Numbered from the stretch's first letter, positions 17,083-26,333 are shown. The stretch is DNA of 64,000 bases from Bacteroidota bacterium (GCA_009786075.1 WQTX01000004.1:1-64000); one strand, 5' to 3'. Numbers and translations are program-made. The notes: generated by a model from the letters alone, not told the origin.

Positions 17083-18036
17083 TTACTCAAGATTTTCCTC
17101 TTTTTTTGAAGGCAGTAAAAATAATATATATTGTGCTGCAATAAAAAAACTTGTAGCGATAGCAAAAACAGAATTATAGTACAATGTTAGATTACTTTGA
17201 AAATTTAGATTTATCCAGATTTTTAATCCAACCATAATACAATATATTGTCATTATACTCACAAGCCAAAGAATAGATATTTTCGCATCTTTTAGGCGAT
17301 AAATACTATACTTGATGTAGAAGAAAAGAATAATTAGACTGTATAGTATGAAAATAACTTGAATTTTAGAAGAAGAAAGATGTAGCGTATATAAAGAAGA
17401 GACATTCAGTAAGTTCAAAGACTTCAAAATAATGCCGGTTACAATGCTTACGCAGACTGCTATAAGCATTAAATTTCCTAGTTTTTTAGCGTAACCCGAT
17501 ACATCAAGTCGTTTTTGAGAGTGGGGTAAACAAATTTGCTCGGTTTTTTTCGCAACACATAAGTATATCAAGTTGACAAGACCAATTACAAATAATGTGC
17601 GAATTGTATAAATAAAGGCAGGTGTTACAAATTGTATCAGTTCTTTATTTTCAACCATATACATTCCTAAAGTCATTAAAGCAATAAAAGATGCAAAAAA
17701 TAGATAGTTTATTATTCCTGAAATGATTGCAAGCGCACGGTTATTATTCAACATTCGTATTCGTTTTGCGGCTAACATAAACGAAGAGTAAGAAATAATA
17801 CACCAAAAAGGCACAAGATTTGGGGTAAAACTGCTGGTAATGTAATTATAAATGTTGCTTTGGGCAATCCACGTTAAACCCATTTTAGCTGTTATTACAG
17901 TAGAGATGGTAGAAAGCATTTGCATACCCAAGTATGTTCCTAATAACATAAACAGAATGGTAGTGCCCATTCTAAATTCACGATTGGTAACTGTCCCCTT
18001 GTAGTTAAATAATAGATGTAAAATTGTTTTGTCCAT
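17083..18036 (-). CDS. Polytopic membrane protein, DUF805-like
   Basis: This 317-aa protein has about eight hydrophobic segments. The start FNYKGTVTNREFRMG and the later AAKRIRMLNNNRAL are reminiscent of the conserved boxes of DUF805 proteins (W/Y-x-G-R-x-x-R, then RRLHD-like). A second YSIYRLKDAKIS box after residue 235 suggests an internal duplication. No transporter or enzyme motif is apparent. It follows the SMP-30 lipoprotein by 28 bp on the same strand, so the two may be co-transcribed. The family call is tentative. Confidence 0.55.
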   Translation of the reverse strand: MDKTILHLLFNYKGTVTNREFRMGTTILFMLLGTYLGMQMLSTISTVITAKMGLTWIAQSNIYNYITSSFTPNLVPFWCIISYSSFMLAAKRIRMLNNNRALAIISGIINYLFFASFIALMTLGMYMVENKELIQFVTPAFIYTIRTLFVIGLVNLIYLCVAKKTEQICLPHSQKRLDVSGYAKKLGNLMLIAVCVSIVTGIILKSLNLLNVSSLYTLHLSSSKIQVIFILYSLIILFFYIKYSIYRLKDAKISILWLVSIMTIYCIMVGLKIWINLNFQSNLTLYYNSVFAIATSFFIAAQYILFLLPSKKEENLE

Positions 18037-18064
18037 AGTTATTTAATTTATTTTATTTTCATTG

Positions 18065-19054
18065 TCAATTCTCAACAACTCTAAACCGAAAACTCTCAAC
18101 CCCCTTAACCCCCAACTTAGCCACAAACAACCCACCCGCATGAGGAAATTTTTCTTCCGAACCTTCGGGCATCCAATTGCGAGCGGTGGTAATGTACAGT
18201 TCATCAAGGTTTTCGCCGCCAAAGGCAACTGAGGTAACATTTGGCGAAGGTACTTCAATGGTTGTCATTAATTTACGGGTGTATGGATTCCAGCACGAAA
18301 CTTTGCCGCCGCCCCAATGAGCAACCCAAATCATGCCTCGCTCGTCAATGGTGCAACCGTCGGGCGTGCCCCATTCTTTGGGCGTTTCTACCAAGCGTTC
18401 GCCTCGTGAAATTGTTTTGGTTTTTTCGTTATACACGTAGCGCATAATGCTGTATGTGGGCGAATCTATATAATAAAACGTAAATCCGTCGGGCGACCAG
18501 CATAAACCGTTGGAAACCGTAATGTCGCTCAATTTTTGCTCTATCACAAATTCGTTTTTGTCGATTTCGGTAGTGGCTTTGTATTCGGTAATTTTGTATA
18601 AAGCAGCAATCGGATTTTTACATTCAATGTCCATAGTGCCAACCCACAATTCTCCCTGTGGCGAACATTTTCCGTCGTTAAAGCGCACACGTTCTATATC
18701 AATCTCGGGACGGAGTTTTTCGGTTAATTCTTTGGTTTCCAAGTTGAAATTATACAAACCGTGCGCTAAGACAAGCAACACGTTGGCAGAATCAATTACT
18801 ACCACAGTGCCAATTTCGGCAGGCATGGGGTAGGAGTCCATTTTTCTTTCGAGAGGCGCGTACACGTGCAGCATTTTTCCGGCAATGTCAATCCAATAGA
18901 GGCGTTGCGTGGGCGTGTCCCATAGTGCGCCTTCGCCTACTTGCGCTTTTGCGTCGATTACGAGTTCGGCTTGGGGTGGTTTTTCGGTGCAGCTTGGTAT
19001 GAAAATAGTCATGATTACTAATAGTTTTAGTAGGAGTGTTTTATTTTTTCGCAT
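18065..19054 (-). CDS. SMP-30/gluconolactonase-like lipoprotein
   Basis: This 329-aa protein has a lipoprotein signal (LLVIMTIFIPSC), then a six-bladed SMP-30/regucalcin propeller: VGEGALWDTPTQRLYWIDI (metal-ligand Glu), VRFNDGKCSPQGELWVGTM, VSNGLCWSPDGFTFYYIDS (Asn ligand) and WGTPDGCTIDERGMIWVA (Asp ligand). The full ligand set suggests an active, metal-dependent lactonase. The lipid anchor implies a periplasmic-face or surface location, so it likely acts on an external sugar lactone. Its upstream region is the first repeat of the ATPase-flanking array. Confidence 0.88.
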   Translation of the reverse strand: MRKNKTLLLKLLVIMTIFIPSCTEKPPQAELVIDAKAQVGEGALWDTPTQRLYWIDIAGKMLHVYAPLERKMDSYPMPAEIGTVVVIDSANVLLVLAHGLYNFNLETKELTEKLRPEIDIERVRFNDGKCSPQGELWVGTMDIECKNPIAALYKITEYKATTEIDKNEFVIEQKLSDITVSNGLCWSPDGFTFYYIDSPTYSIMRYVYNEKTKTISRGERLVETPKEWGTPDGCTIDERGMIWVAHWGGGKVSCWNPYTRKLMTTIEVPSPNVTSVAFGGENLDELYITTARNWMPEGSEEKFPHAGGLFVAKLGVKGVESFRFRVVEN

Positions 19055-19094
19055 AATTTGTTTTTCAATATTTACTTTTATTTACCCTATTTTC

Positions 19095-19320
19095 TTGCAA
19101 AATGTAAAAATAAGAAGTTTCAAATCTGCTTGTTTGATACATTTTTGTCAAAATAAGCAGTTTTTCTTATAATTTTTCGCTTATTTGTACATTTGGTTTT
19201 TATTCTATATTTGTCATTTTTTTGCAAAATGTAAAAATAAGCATATTCAAACCTGCTTATTTGATACATTTTTGTCAAAATAAGCGATTTTTCGTATAAT
19301 TTCTCGCTTATTTTTACATT
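19095..19320. repeat. Palindromic repeat pair left of the DUF4143 ATPase (127-bp period)
   Basis: Two copies, each a ~99-bp core (19095-19193 and 19222-19320) separated by a 28-bp spacer. Each core starts TTGCAAAATGTAAAAATAAG, ends GCTTATTTKTACATT and contains alternating AAATAAGC / GCTTATTT boxes that fold into two hairpins; in copy 2 the second hairpin stem AAAATAAGCGA / TCGCTTATTTT is perfect. The second core runs to the ATPase stop codon. The minus-strand ORF at 19120-19326 is only the translation of this repeat. Confidence 0.92.
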
Positions 19321-20776
19321 AATCATTTAGTTGCTCTTTTTTATTGCTCAGCGTAATATTACCAATATTATAACTATAAACCGATGCCGGTAAAAATGTC
19401 AAAAATAAATCATTTATTTGTTTTACCCCCATTTGGTCGATAGAAGTTACCAATGCTTTGTCGAAACCATTGCTTTTACAAAAATGTATTAAACTTTTCA
19501 GTTCGTTTGGTTTTTCAAAATAGCGGTTGCTCCATTTTATTTCTACGCCCCACACGGGTTTGTATTTTTTGTCGTCCACCAACACTAAATCCACTTCGCC
19601 TTCGCTTCTGCCTTCTTTCCAACGGGCGTAGGTAAGGTCTAATTTTTCGCGGTGCATCCACTGACTTAGCACGGCAGTTTCTATCATATTGCCCATTTCG
19701 CTGTCGGTTGCGGCAATGGGCGAAAACAATGCTGTGCGCAGTGAAGGGTTCGTTAAATACACTTTGAAACTTGTAATTCGTTTCAAGCGTTTGGCATTTA
19801 CATCTACCTTATTCAAAACTTTTATCAAAAAAGCAGCTTCTAAATATTCCAAATATTTTTTCAATGTATCTTTTGAAATACCGCTTTCTTTGCTCATTGT
19901 TTCGTACGAAAATTCGTTGCCCGTGTTGTAGGCAATGTATGTAAAAAAACGGTTCAATTCCTGCACATCTTTTATACCGTAGAGGCTTGGCAAATCGCGT
20001 AAAAGCACTTTGTCCACTATGTCGTTTTTTATGTATCTGCCCATGTCGCCTTGTATTTTTTCGTTCAACACCACTTCGGGATAGCCGCCAAAATTGAGAT
20101 AATGCACAAATTCTTTGTTCAGCGCTTTTACATCGTGTGCAAGACAATAGGGTATTTGTGTTTCGCCGTACGAAAGTTGTCCGCTGTAAATAAGATGATT
20201 CATTTTTTTGAGATGAATGTACTCTTGAAATGTAAGCGGCGGCAACATAAAATCGGTAAATCTGCCTGCGCCGCTTTCGGTGCTGTGCCATTTGAGGGCT
20301 GCCGCTGCCGAACCCGACACCACGAATTTGGTTTTGGGATAGGTGTCAACCAACACTTTAAGGTGGCGTTCCCAATCTTTGAGATATTGAATTTCATCGA
20401 AAAAAACATAGCAACCGTCTAAATTTTCTTGACAGAGCGATTGCTTGCTGAGTGTCAAAAGGTCGTCTAAACTCAAATGCACATAAATAGGATTATCAAC
20501 GCCTATAAAGAATATTTTTTGCGGACTTACATTTTCGTTAAGCAGCTGTTGTATGCAGTGGTAAAGCATAACGGTTTTGCCTACTCGACGCGGACCCATA
20601 AGCACCACGGCTCGGCGTATAATTTTTTCTGTTACATAAGGGTAAAACAAATCAAAATAGAGACGTTTTGCCATTGCTGCATAGCTGTCGGGTATTTGGC
20701 TGTTTACCCACCAAGGGTTTTCAAAGCGCAAACGCTCTGTAATTTTTTCTGCCGGAATAAGATATATTTTTTCCAT
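19319..20776 (-). CDS. AAA-type ATPase with DUF4143 and PD-(D/E)XK-like C-terminus
   Basis: This 485-aa protein has Walker A GPRRVGKT (residues 61-68), Walker B YVFFDEIQYL (~123-132), a sensor SGSAAA motif, a winged-helix-like middle (MSKESGISKDTLKKYLEYLE) and a DUF4143 C-terminal part. In the latter, GEVDLVL ... WGVEIKW has the spacing of a PD-(D/E)XK nuclease core. Such ATPases are abundant and patchily distributed in Bacteroidetes and archaea, and their function is unresolved. The gene is bracketed by two direct repeats on each side, with a TATATTTG -7 element at 20827-20834, which suggests acquisition as a unit. Confidence 0.88.
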   Translation of the reverse strand: MEKIYLIPAEKITERLRFENPWWVNSQIPDSYAAMAKRLYFDLFYPYVTEKIIRRAVVLMGPRRVGKTVMLYHCIQQLLNENVSPQKIFFIGVDNPIYVHLSLDDLLTLSKQSLCQENLDGCYVFFDEIQYLKDWERHLKVLVDTYPKTKFVVSGSAAAALKWHSTESGAGRFTDFMLPPLTFQEYIHLKKMNHLIYSGQLSYGETQIPYCLAHDVKALNKEFVHYLNFGGYPEVVLNEKIQGDMGRYIKNDIVDKVLLRDLPSLYGIKDVQELNRFFTYIAYNTGNEFSYETMSKESGISKDTLKKYLEYLEAAFLIKVLNKVDVNAKRLKRITSFKVYLTNPSLRTALFSPIAATDSEMGNMIETAVLSQWMHREKLDLTYARWKEGRSEGEVDLVLVDDKKYKPVWGVEIKWSNRYFEKPNELKSLIHFCKSNGFDKALVTSIDQMGVKQINDLFLTFLPASVYSYNIGNITLSNKKEQLND

Positions 20777-20826
20777 AAAAACTTTTATTTAACTTCGTTG
20801 AACTCGCTCTTCGAGTTTTGGCTGTG

Positions 20827-20834
20827 CAAATATA
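20827..20834 (-). promoter_or_regulatory. -7 element of the ATPase gene
   Basis: TATATTTG on the minus strand lies 51 nt before the ATPase start. The flanking palindromic repeats begin 20 bp further upstream, so they could act as operators. Confidence 0.5.
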
Positions 20835-20854
20835 GTATAAATAAATAGATTGTG

Positions 20855-21052
20855 ATATGCTTATTTGATACATTTTTGTCAAAATAAGCATTTTTTCTTA
20901 TAATTTCTCGCTTATTTGTACATTTGATTTTTATTCTATATTCATCATTTTTTTGCAAAATGTAAAAATAAGAAGTTGCAAATATGCTTATTTGATACAT
21001 TTTTGTCAAAATAAGCATTTTTTCTTATAATTTTTCGCTTATTTTTACATTT
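20855..21052. repeat. Palindromic repeat pair right of the DUF4143 ATPase (127-bp period)
   Basis: This is the same element as at 19095-19320 in the same orientation. Copy 3 lacks its left ~35 bp; copy 4 (20953-21052) is complete. Equivalent positions (TGCTTATTTG) are 127 bp apart, exactly as on the left side. The array ends about 10 bp before the dnaG stop codon. The ORF 20785-21018 is a translation of this repeat. Confidence 0.92.
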
Positions 21053-21062
21053 CGGGTACATT

Positions 21063-22988
21063 TTACCCCACATGTTTCAATTCCTTAGCAATATGTTTTA
21101 TCAAATTCTTCTTCTTCACAAGAATACCGCTAATTTGTATTATTTCTTCCGGCGAAGTGGTATTTTTAAGCTGTTTATTCAACTCTTCGCATTCGTCTTC
21201 CAAGCGGCGTTTTTTGTAGGTGCCAATGGTTTCCACCAGTAGCGACGGGAGTTTCTGCTCTTCGGTTTCGTAAGCGCTTTGCTTTTTTTTCCAAATTCTG
21301 CTCAACGCCATATCTTTGCTCGAAAATTCAATTGTTAAGGCTGCAAATTGCGGATTTTGATGAAAACTGAAATATTTTTGAGCATCAAGTGTTTGCAAAT
21401 TCTGTTCAAAATATTCATTGAACATTGCCGAAAATGTTTCATTTTGCAAAAACATTTCGCCGTCAATAATTTCGCTTTGCAAATAGTCGCACACTCGAAT
21501 TGGTTGCGTTAAAAATGGCAATTGCACTGTTTCGTTACCATATATAATAAGCAAACGCAAAATTTCTTTTTCGGTGTTGTACAAAGCCTCAACTTGCGCT
21601 TGCGGAGCGGTTTGCTCCACAAATTGCGGCGGTGCAAAAGTAGGAGTGGGGGCAACATATTTCGTATGCGTCGGCGCAATCTGCGTTGCCGTAATTTTTT
21701 GCAACTGCTTTTGCAACACATCTTCCGAAATTTTTAGAATTTTGCTGCATTCTTCCACATACACCATTTGCGTAACAGGGTCGGGAATAAGTGAAATTGT
21801 GCGCACTACATCGTTTATTAGTTTTGCGCGTTCAATTGGGTCGTTTTGCGTTTCGTTGGCAAATAGTTGGGTTTTGAATGTTATAAAATCGGTTTTATTT
21901 GCTTTTATATATTCATGCAATTCGTCAGCACTGCGTTTTCGTGCGAAAGAATCGGGGTCGTCGCCGTCGGGTAAAAGTAAAACGGAAACGTGCAGACCTT
22001 GCTCCAAAATAATATTGATACCACGCAAAGCGGCTTTTATTCCCGCCATATCGCCGTCGTACACCACCAACACATTGTTGCTAAATTTTTGTATCAAGCG
22101 AATTTGCTCCACCGTAAGCGACGTTCCCGACGATGCAACCACATTGCGCAAACCTGCTTGGTGCATCGAAATCACATCGGTATAGCCCTCAACCAGAATA
22201 CATTGGTCTTGTTTTGAAATTTCGGTGCGGGCAAAATAAATACCGTAAAGCGTTTTACTTTTATTGTAAACTTCCGATTCGGGCGAGTTCAAATATTTTG
22301 CAAATTTTTTATCGGGATTTGCCCCCACAATTCGTCCGCCAAAGCCAATAACCGCCCCCGAAAGCGAGTGAATGGGAAACATAACCCGTCCACGAAAACG
22401 GTCAATATTTCCGTGTTCGCCCACAATAGTTAAGCCCGTTTTTTCTAAATATTCCAATTTATGCCCTTTGGCAAGTGCCTCTTTGGTAAAGGCATCGCGT
22501 TGCTCAAAACAATAACCAAGTTGAAAATGTTTTATGGTTTCTTCGGTAAATCCCCGTTCTTTAAAGTAGGAGAGGGCGATTGCTTTTCCGCTATCGGAGT
22601 TGTGCAAATTGTTTGCAAAATACTCGTTTGCAAAGCTATTCACAATTTGCAGACTTTCCCGCAAATCGAAACGCTGTTTGTCTTCATCGCTCAAATGCGT
22701 TTCCTCAACCGTAATATTGTATTTCCGGGCAATATATTTCAGCGCATCGGTAAACGACATTTTTTCATGTTCCATTACAAAACCCACAGCATTTCCCGCT
22801 TTGCCGCACCCAAAACACTTATAAATACCCTTTGCCGGCGACACCACAAACGAAGGCGTTTTCTCGTTGTGAAACGGACAACAGCCTTTGTAGTTCGCAC
22901 CGGCTTTTTTAAGCGACATAAAATCACTCAAAACTTCCTCTATTCGAGCTCGGTCTATTATGGTTTGTTTGCAGTCGGGGTGAATCAT
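21063..22988 (-). CDS. dnaG: DNA primase
   Basis: This 641-aa primase makes RNA primers for replication. The N-terminal CHC2 zinc ribbon (CPFHNEKTPSF, then CFGCGKAGN) is intact. The catalytic core follows with the TOPRIM motifs LVEGYTDVISM and VYDGDMAGIKAA. The C-terminal ~200 residues, a divergent helicase-interaction domain, are lower in complexity (TKYVAPTPTFAPPQ linker). Length is normal. It is transcribed leftward, 160 bp from priA, so two replication genes are adjacent. Its 3' end abuts the ATPase repeat array. Confidence 0.97.
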   Translation of the reverse strand: MIHPDCKQTIIDRARIEEVLSDFMSLKKAGANYKGCCPFHNEKTPSFVVSPAKGIYKCFGCGKAGNAVGFVMEHEKMSFTDALKYIARKYNITVEETHLSDEDKQRFDLRESLQIVNSFANEYFANNLHNSDSGKAIALSYFKERGFTEETIKHFQLGYCFEQRDAFTKEALAKGHKLEYLEKTGLTIVGEHGNIDRFRGRVMFPIHSLSGAVIGFGGRIVGANPDKKFAKYLNSPESEVYNKSKTLYGIYFARTEISKQDQCILVEGYTDVISMHQAGLRNVVASSGTSLTVEQIRLIQKFSNNVLVVYDGDMAGIKAALRGINIILEQGLHVSVLLLPDGDDPDSFARKRSADELHEYIKANKTDFITFKTQLFANETQNDPIERAKLINDVVRTISLIPDPVTQMVYVEECSKILKISEDVLQKQLQKITATQIAPTHTKYVAPTPTFAPPQFVEQTAPQAQVEALYNTEKEILRLLIIYGNETVQLPFLTQPIRVCDYLQSEIIDGEMFLQNETFSAMFNEYFEQNLQTLDAQKYFSFHQNPQFAALTIEFSSKDMALSRIWKKKQSAYETEEQKLPSLLVETIGTYKKRRLEDECEELNKQLKNTTSPEEIIQISGILVKKKNLIKHIAKELKHVG

Positions 22989-23053
22989 TGTTTAGGAAAC
23001 GAGGGGTTAGGGAATAGGAGTTAGGAACTACTGCAAAAATACAATTTAATTGA

Positions 23054-23076
23054 TACTTTGACAAGCTCAGTAACCG
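23054..23076. repeat. Copy of the GGTTACTGAGCTTGTC repeat (F5)
   Basis: TTTGACAAGCTCAGTAACCGG is close to the reverse complement of the direct repeats at 42051-42095. It lies in the 160-bp gap between dnaG and priA, which otherwise holds only AGGGATTAGG-like words. Confidence 0.65.
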
Positions 23077-23147
23077 GAAAATTGAAAATTTATTTACGAG
23101 ACGTTATATTTTACAGCCGAAAATAGAGATTGGAACGTCAACACAAA

Positions 23148-25604
23148 TCAATAAGGGTCTGTATTGCAAATAAATTGCACTCCGCTGTAATTTTGCTGTG
23201 AAGCCACCATTTGAATAGCCTGTGTAACGGCATTTCGCACCTGTTCAAGCGATTGTGAACGGGGAATTTTTATAAGTAATTCTTGAATATACAGAGTTTG
23301 CAAGCGAGCAATAAGCGGATATTCGGGTCCCATAACGATAATTCCTTGTATGCGTTGCACAAGGGCGGCAAGCTGCCGAGCTGCTTGTTCGGCTTTTGCT
23401 CGTTCTCGATGTTTTACCGAAATTCGCAGCAAACGCACAAAAGGCGGATAGAGGAATTTCTGCCGTTCACTCATTTGTTGTTGCATAAAATCTTGAAAAT
23501 TATGCTGTTGCACGGCAGTTAAAACATTGTGTTTCACATTGTAACTTTGTATGTACACCACACCTTGTTTTTGTGCGCGTCCGGCTCTACCGGCAACTTG
23601 CGTAATTACTTGATAGGCTCGTTCAAATGAACGAAAATCGGGCATATTCAATAATGAATCGGCTTGTAAAATGCCCACAAGTCCCACATTATCAAAATCT
23701 AAACCTTTGGTAATCATTTGTGTACCAACCAGAATATCAATTTCTCGTTGTTCAAACGCATCAATAATTTCGTTGTATGAATTTTTGCCTCGTGTGCTGT
23801 CCAAATCCATGCGTTTAATGCGTTTATCGGGGAAAATTTCGCGCAAACTGTCTTCTATTTTTTCGGTGCCAAAACCAAAATGTTCTACTGCCGACGAACC
23901 GCAGGCGTGGCACGTAACGCTGTGCCGTTGCGAAAAACCGCAATAATGGCAACGGAGCGAGTTTGTGCCTTTGTGGTATGTAAGCGTAACATCGCAGTGT
24001 TTGCATTTGGGAATATGTCCGCAGGCGGTACATTCTATATAAGGCGCAAATCCTCGGCGGTTTTGAAATAAAATTATTTGCTGCTTTTCTCGCAATAATT
24101 CATCTATTTTTTCTATCATTTGCTTGCTGAAAAGCGCATCGTACATTCGTTTTTGTTTGCGGGCAATTTGCAGGTCAATTATTTCAATACGAGGAAGTTG
24201 CACTTGCGAATAGCGTTCGGTTAATTCCACGAGTGCATATTTCTGTTGCTGTACATTGTAATAGGTTTCCACACTTGGCGTGGCGGTTCCCAAAAGGGTA
24301 GGAGCCTTGAACATTTGCGCCAGCACAATTGCCGTATCACGGGCATTGTAACGGGGTGCAGGGTCGTATTGCTTGAACGATGTTTCGTGCTCTTCGTCCA
24401 CAATTACCAAGCCCAGATTGTGAAAAGGCAAAAACACCGCCGAACGTGCGCCAAGTACAATAGAATAGGAATTTTCGTCAGCCGCTAAAAGATTATTCCA
24501 CACCTCAACTCGTTCATTATCGGAAAATTTTGAGTGGTACACGCCCACTTTGTTACCAAAAACTTTGCGCAAACGCACAATTATTTGCGACGTAAGTGCA
24601 ATTTCGGGCAAGAGATACAACACTTGTTTGCCTTGTGCCACAATATGTTGAATAAGATGTATATACACTTCGGTTTTGCCGCTTGCCGTTACGCCATGCA
24701 ACAAACACACTTTGTGCGTTTCAAACGAAGCAATGATTTGTTGTAAGGCATTTTGTTGCGCCTCGTTCAATTGTTTTGCCGTTATGGTTTCGGCAGTTTC
24801 AATTTCAATACGTGAACGCGAACTGTCAAACTCTTCCAAAAATCCTTTTTTTACTAATTCGCTCACAATTTGTGCGTTGGCAGCAATAGTTGTAAGTAAT
24901 TCTTTGCGAGAAATCGAAAAATTTGGATTTTTACTTTTCATATATACATCCAAAAACGCAAGAAAAGCAGATTGCTGTTTTGGCGCTTTGCTTAGATTTT
25001 CAAAGGCATCGTTAACCAATTTTTCGGTATTTTCAACTTGCGGCAGTCGATAACGAATTTCAATTTTTGGTTTATAGCCTTGCAATAACTTTTCGCCGGT
25101 AAGAATAATTCCTCGCTGCAAAAGCGATTGCACAGTGGTGGTAATAGTTTCCTGCGGAAATAATTTTTGCAAATCGTTAATTGTGATACTTGTATTTTCA
25201 TGTATGGTTGTGAAAATCAACTCTTCTTTATCGGTCAAACTGTCAATTTCCGAAAACGCAGGATTGGAGTAGAGCATTGACTCGCTTTCGAGTTTTAGTC
25301 CGGCAGGCAGGGCGGCTTTCATCACATCGCCGCGGGTGCACATATAATAGTGTGCAATCCAATCCCACAATTGCAATTGTTTTGCAGTTACAACCGGTTT
25401 ATTATCGAGCACCGAATGTATGTTTTTGGTTTCGTATTTTTCCGGTTTGTTATGATGCAAGGAATGAACAATTGCGGTGTACATTTTGCGTTTGCCTAAT
25501 TGCACAACAACTCTGTTGCCTACGGCAACCGACATGGTTTCGGGTATGCCGTAAGTGTACAGCAATGGTACCGATAGGGGTAAGATTACGTCGGCGTACA
25601 ACAT
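23148..25604 (-). CDS. priA: Primosomal protein N' (replication restart helicase)
   Basis: This 818-aa superfamily 2 helicase restarts stalled forks. It contains the N-terminal 3'-DNA-binding domain, Walker A GVTASGKTEVYIHL, DEEH box (VIVDEEHE), and motif III GTATPSVETY. The zinc-binding insertion has eight Cys (CTACG, CKHCD, CHYCG, CHACG), followed by ITKGLDFDNVGLVGI and VAGRAGRAQKQG. Length is typical for Bacteroidetes. Its ATG overlaps the stop codon of the upstream HAD gene by 1 nt (TAATG), so the two are translationally coupled. Confidence 0.96.
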   Translation of the reverse strand: MLYADVILPLSVPLLYTYGIPETMSVAVGNRVVVQLGKRKMYTAIVHSLHHNKPEKYETKNIHSVLDNKPVVTAKQLQLWDWIAHYYMCTRGDVMKAALPAGLKLESESMLYSNPAFSEIDSLTDKEELIFTTIHENTSITINDLQKLFPQETITTTVQSLLQRGIILTGEKLLQGYKPKIEIRYRLPQVENTEKLVNDAFENLSKAPKQQSAFLAFLDVYMKSKNPNFSISRKELLTTIAANAQIVSELVKKGFLEEFDSSRSRIEIETAETITAKQLNEAQQNALQQIIASFETHKVCLLHGVTASGKTEVYIHLIQHIVAQGKQVLYLLPEIALTSQIIVRLRKVFGNKVGVYHSKFSDNERVEVWNNLLAADENSYSIVLGARSAVFLPFHNLGLVIVDEEHETSFKQYDPAPRYNARDTAIVLAQMFKAPTLLGTATPSVETYYNVQQQKYALVELTERYSQVQLPRIEIIDLQIARKQKRMYDALFSKQMIEKIDELLREKQQIILFQNRRGFAPYIECTACGHIPKCKHCDVTLTYHKGTNSLRCHYCGFSQRHSVTCHACGSSAVEHFGFGTEKIEDSLREIFPDKRIKRMDLDSTRGKNSYNEIIDAFEQREIDILVGTQMITKGLDFDNVGLVGILQADSLLNMPDFRSFERAYQVITQVAGRAGRAQKQGVVYIQSYNVKHNVLTAVQQHNFQDFMQQQMSERQKFLYPPFVRLLRISVKHRERAKAEQAARQLAALVQRIQGIIVMGPEYPLIARLQTLYIQELLIKIPRSQSLEQVRNAVTQAIQMVASQQNYSGVQFICNTDPY

Positions 25605-26029
25605 TATTTTTTTCCAAACAATTTTTCTATAAACGACGTTTGCTTATGCTGCACCGAATATGGATTGTTTTCTTCTTCAAAAAGCGGTTTTTCGCCATGC
25701 AATATACGCCACACGTCCGACCATTCCACAAAACCGCCCAAATTCCGGTCGTCAATAAATAAATCAACATCGAGTTTGCGGCTCGATTCTTCTTCCGAAA
25801 ACACTTCTTCGGGGTAACTTTTATTCACTGCGTAAAATTCCAAACCGTTTTTTCGGCAAAATTCCACTGCTTCGTCGAGTTCCTTGCCCCAACGATACGT
25901 CCACATTATTAATTGATGTCCTTTTTTTTGCAATTCACGCAAAGTTTCAAATGCAAACGGCTTTATTTCGCCAATTGCCGGGTATTTATGTTCGACTATT
26001 GTTCCGTCAAAATCTACGGCTATTTTCAT
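25604..26029 (-). CDS. HAD-like hydrolase (BT0820-type)
   Basis: This 141-aa protein has the HAD nucleophile motif VDFDGTIVEH at residues 5-14, motif II in IMWTYRWG, and a C-terminal acidic motif DLFIDDRNLGG. The compact size without a cap domain matches the small HAD proteins of Bacteroides known from the BT0820 structure. It is probably a cytoplasmic phosphatase of unknown substrate. It is coupled to priA through a TAATG overlap. The first ATG is used; upstream lies a heptamer repeat of TTAGGGG type. Confidence 0.85.
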   Translation of the reverse strand: MKIAVDFDGTIVEHKYPAIGEIKPFAFETLRELQKKGHQLIMWTYRWGKELDEAVEFCRKNGLEFYAVNKSYPEEVFSEEESSRKLDVDLFIDDRNLGGFVEWSDVWRILHGEKPLFEEENNPYSVQHKQTSFIEKLFGKK

Positions 26030-26031
26030 TT

Positions 26032-26085
26032 TTTTTTAGGAGTTAGGGATTAGGGGTTAGGGGTTAGGTAATAGGAGCGTAGGGG
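26032..26085. repeat. Degenerate heptamer repeat TTAGGGG
   Basis: Six units near period 7 (TTAGGAG, TTAGGGA, TTAGGGG, TTAGGGG, TTAGGTA, ATAGGAG). It fills the whole gap between the UPF0175 gene and the HAD gene, leaving no room for a toxin gene. Confidence 0.8.
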
Positions 26086-26090
26086 CGAAT

Positions 26091-26333
26091 TTAGAGAGCA
26101 TATTCACGAGTGTTGGCAACATCTTGCGCTAAATCTGTTGCAGGGTAATTAAATAAAGAAACATTATAGCTGCCCAATAATTCGGTAAAGGCTCGTTTCG
26201 ATAAATTGGCTGTTTTGGCAGCTTGCCCAAGCGACAACTTGCCTTTTTCATACAGCGAACTTGCCAATATCATATACAGTTGCATTGCATCAAGTTCCGA
26301 AGTTTCTGGAACTTTTATGTTTATCATTTTCAT
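26091..26333 (-). CDS. UPF0175-family antitoxin-like protein (orphan)
   Basis: This 80-aa protein contains SSLYEKGKLSLGQAAKTANL followed by SKRAFTELLGSYNVSLFNY, the typical UPF0175 helical DNA-binding segment. These proteins are normally antitoxins paired with a downstream DUF3368 PIN toxin. Here the next gene downstream is the HAD hydrolase, and only a 60-bp heptamer repeat lies between, so the toxin has been lost. Either M1 or M3 may be the start. It might now act as an anti-toxin against a remote PIN protein or as a regulator. Confidence 0.82.
   Translation of the reverse strand: MKMINIKVPETSELDAMQLYMILASSLYEKGKLSLGQAAKTANLSKRAFTELLGSYNVSLFNYPATDLAQDVANTREYAL

Noticed and set aside
19120-19326. 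68-aa minus-strand ORF (also 20785-21018) with related sequences
   Set aside because: Both are translations of the palindromic repeat flanking the ATPase; the similarity comes from the DNA repeat and no start or context supports a protein.
19095-21052. CRISPR array
   Set aside because: There are only four units of 127-bp period with nearly identical spacers of fixed sequence, and no Cas genes; palindromic repeats explain it.
26032-26085. Telomere-like TTAGGG repeats
   Set aside because: Degenerate heptamer in a small intergenic gap, with no chromosome end; one of several word-like repeats in the window.
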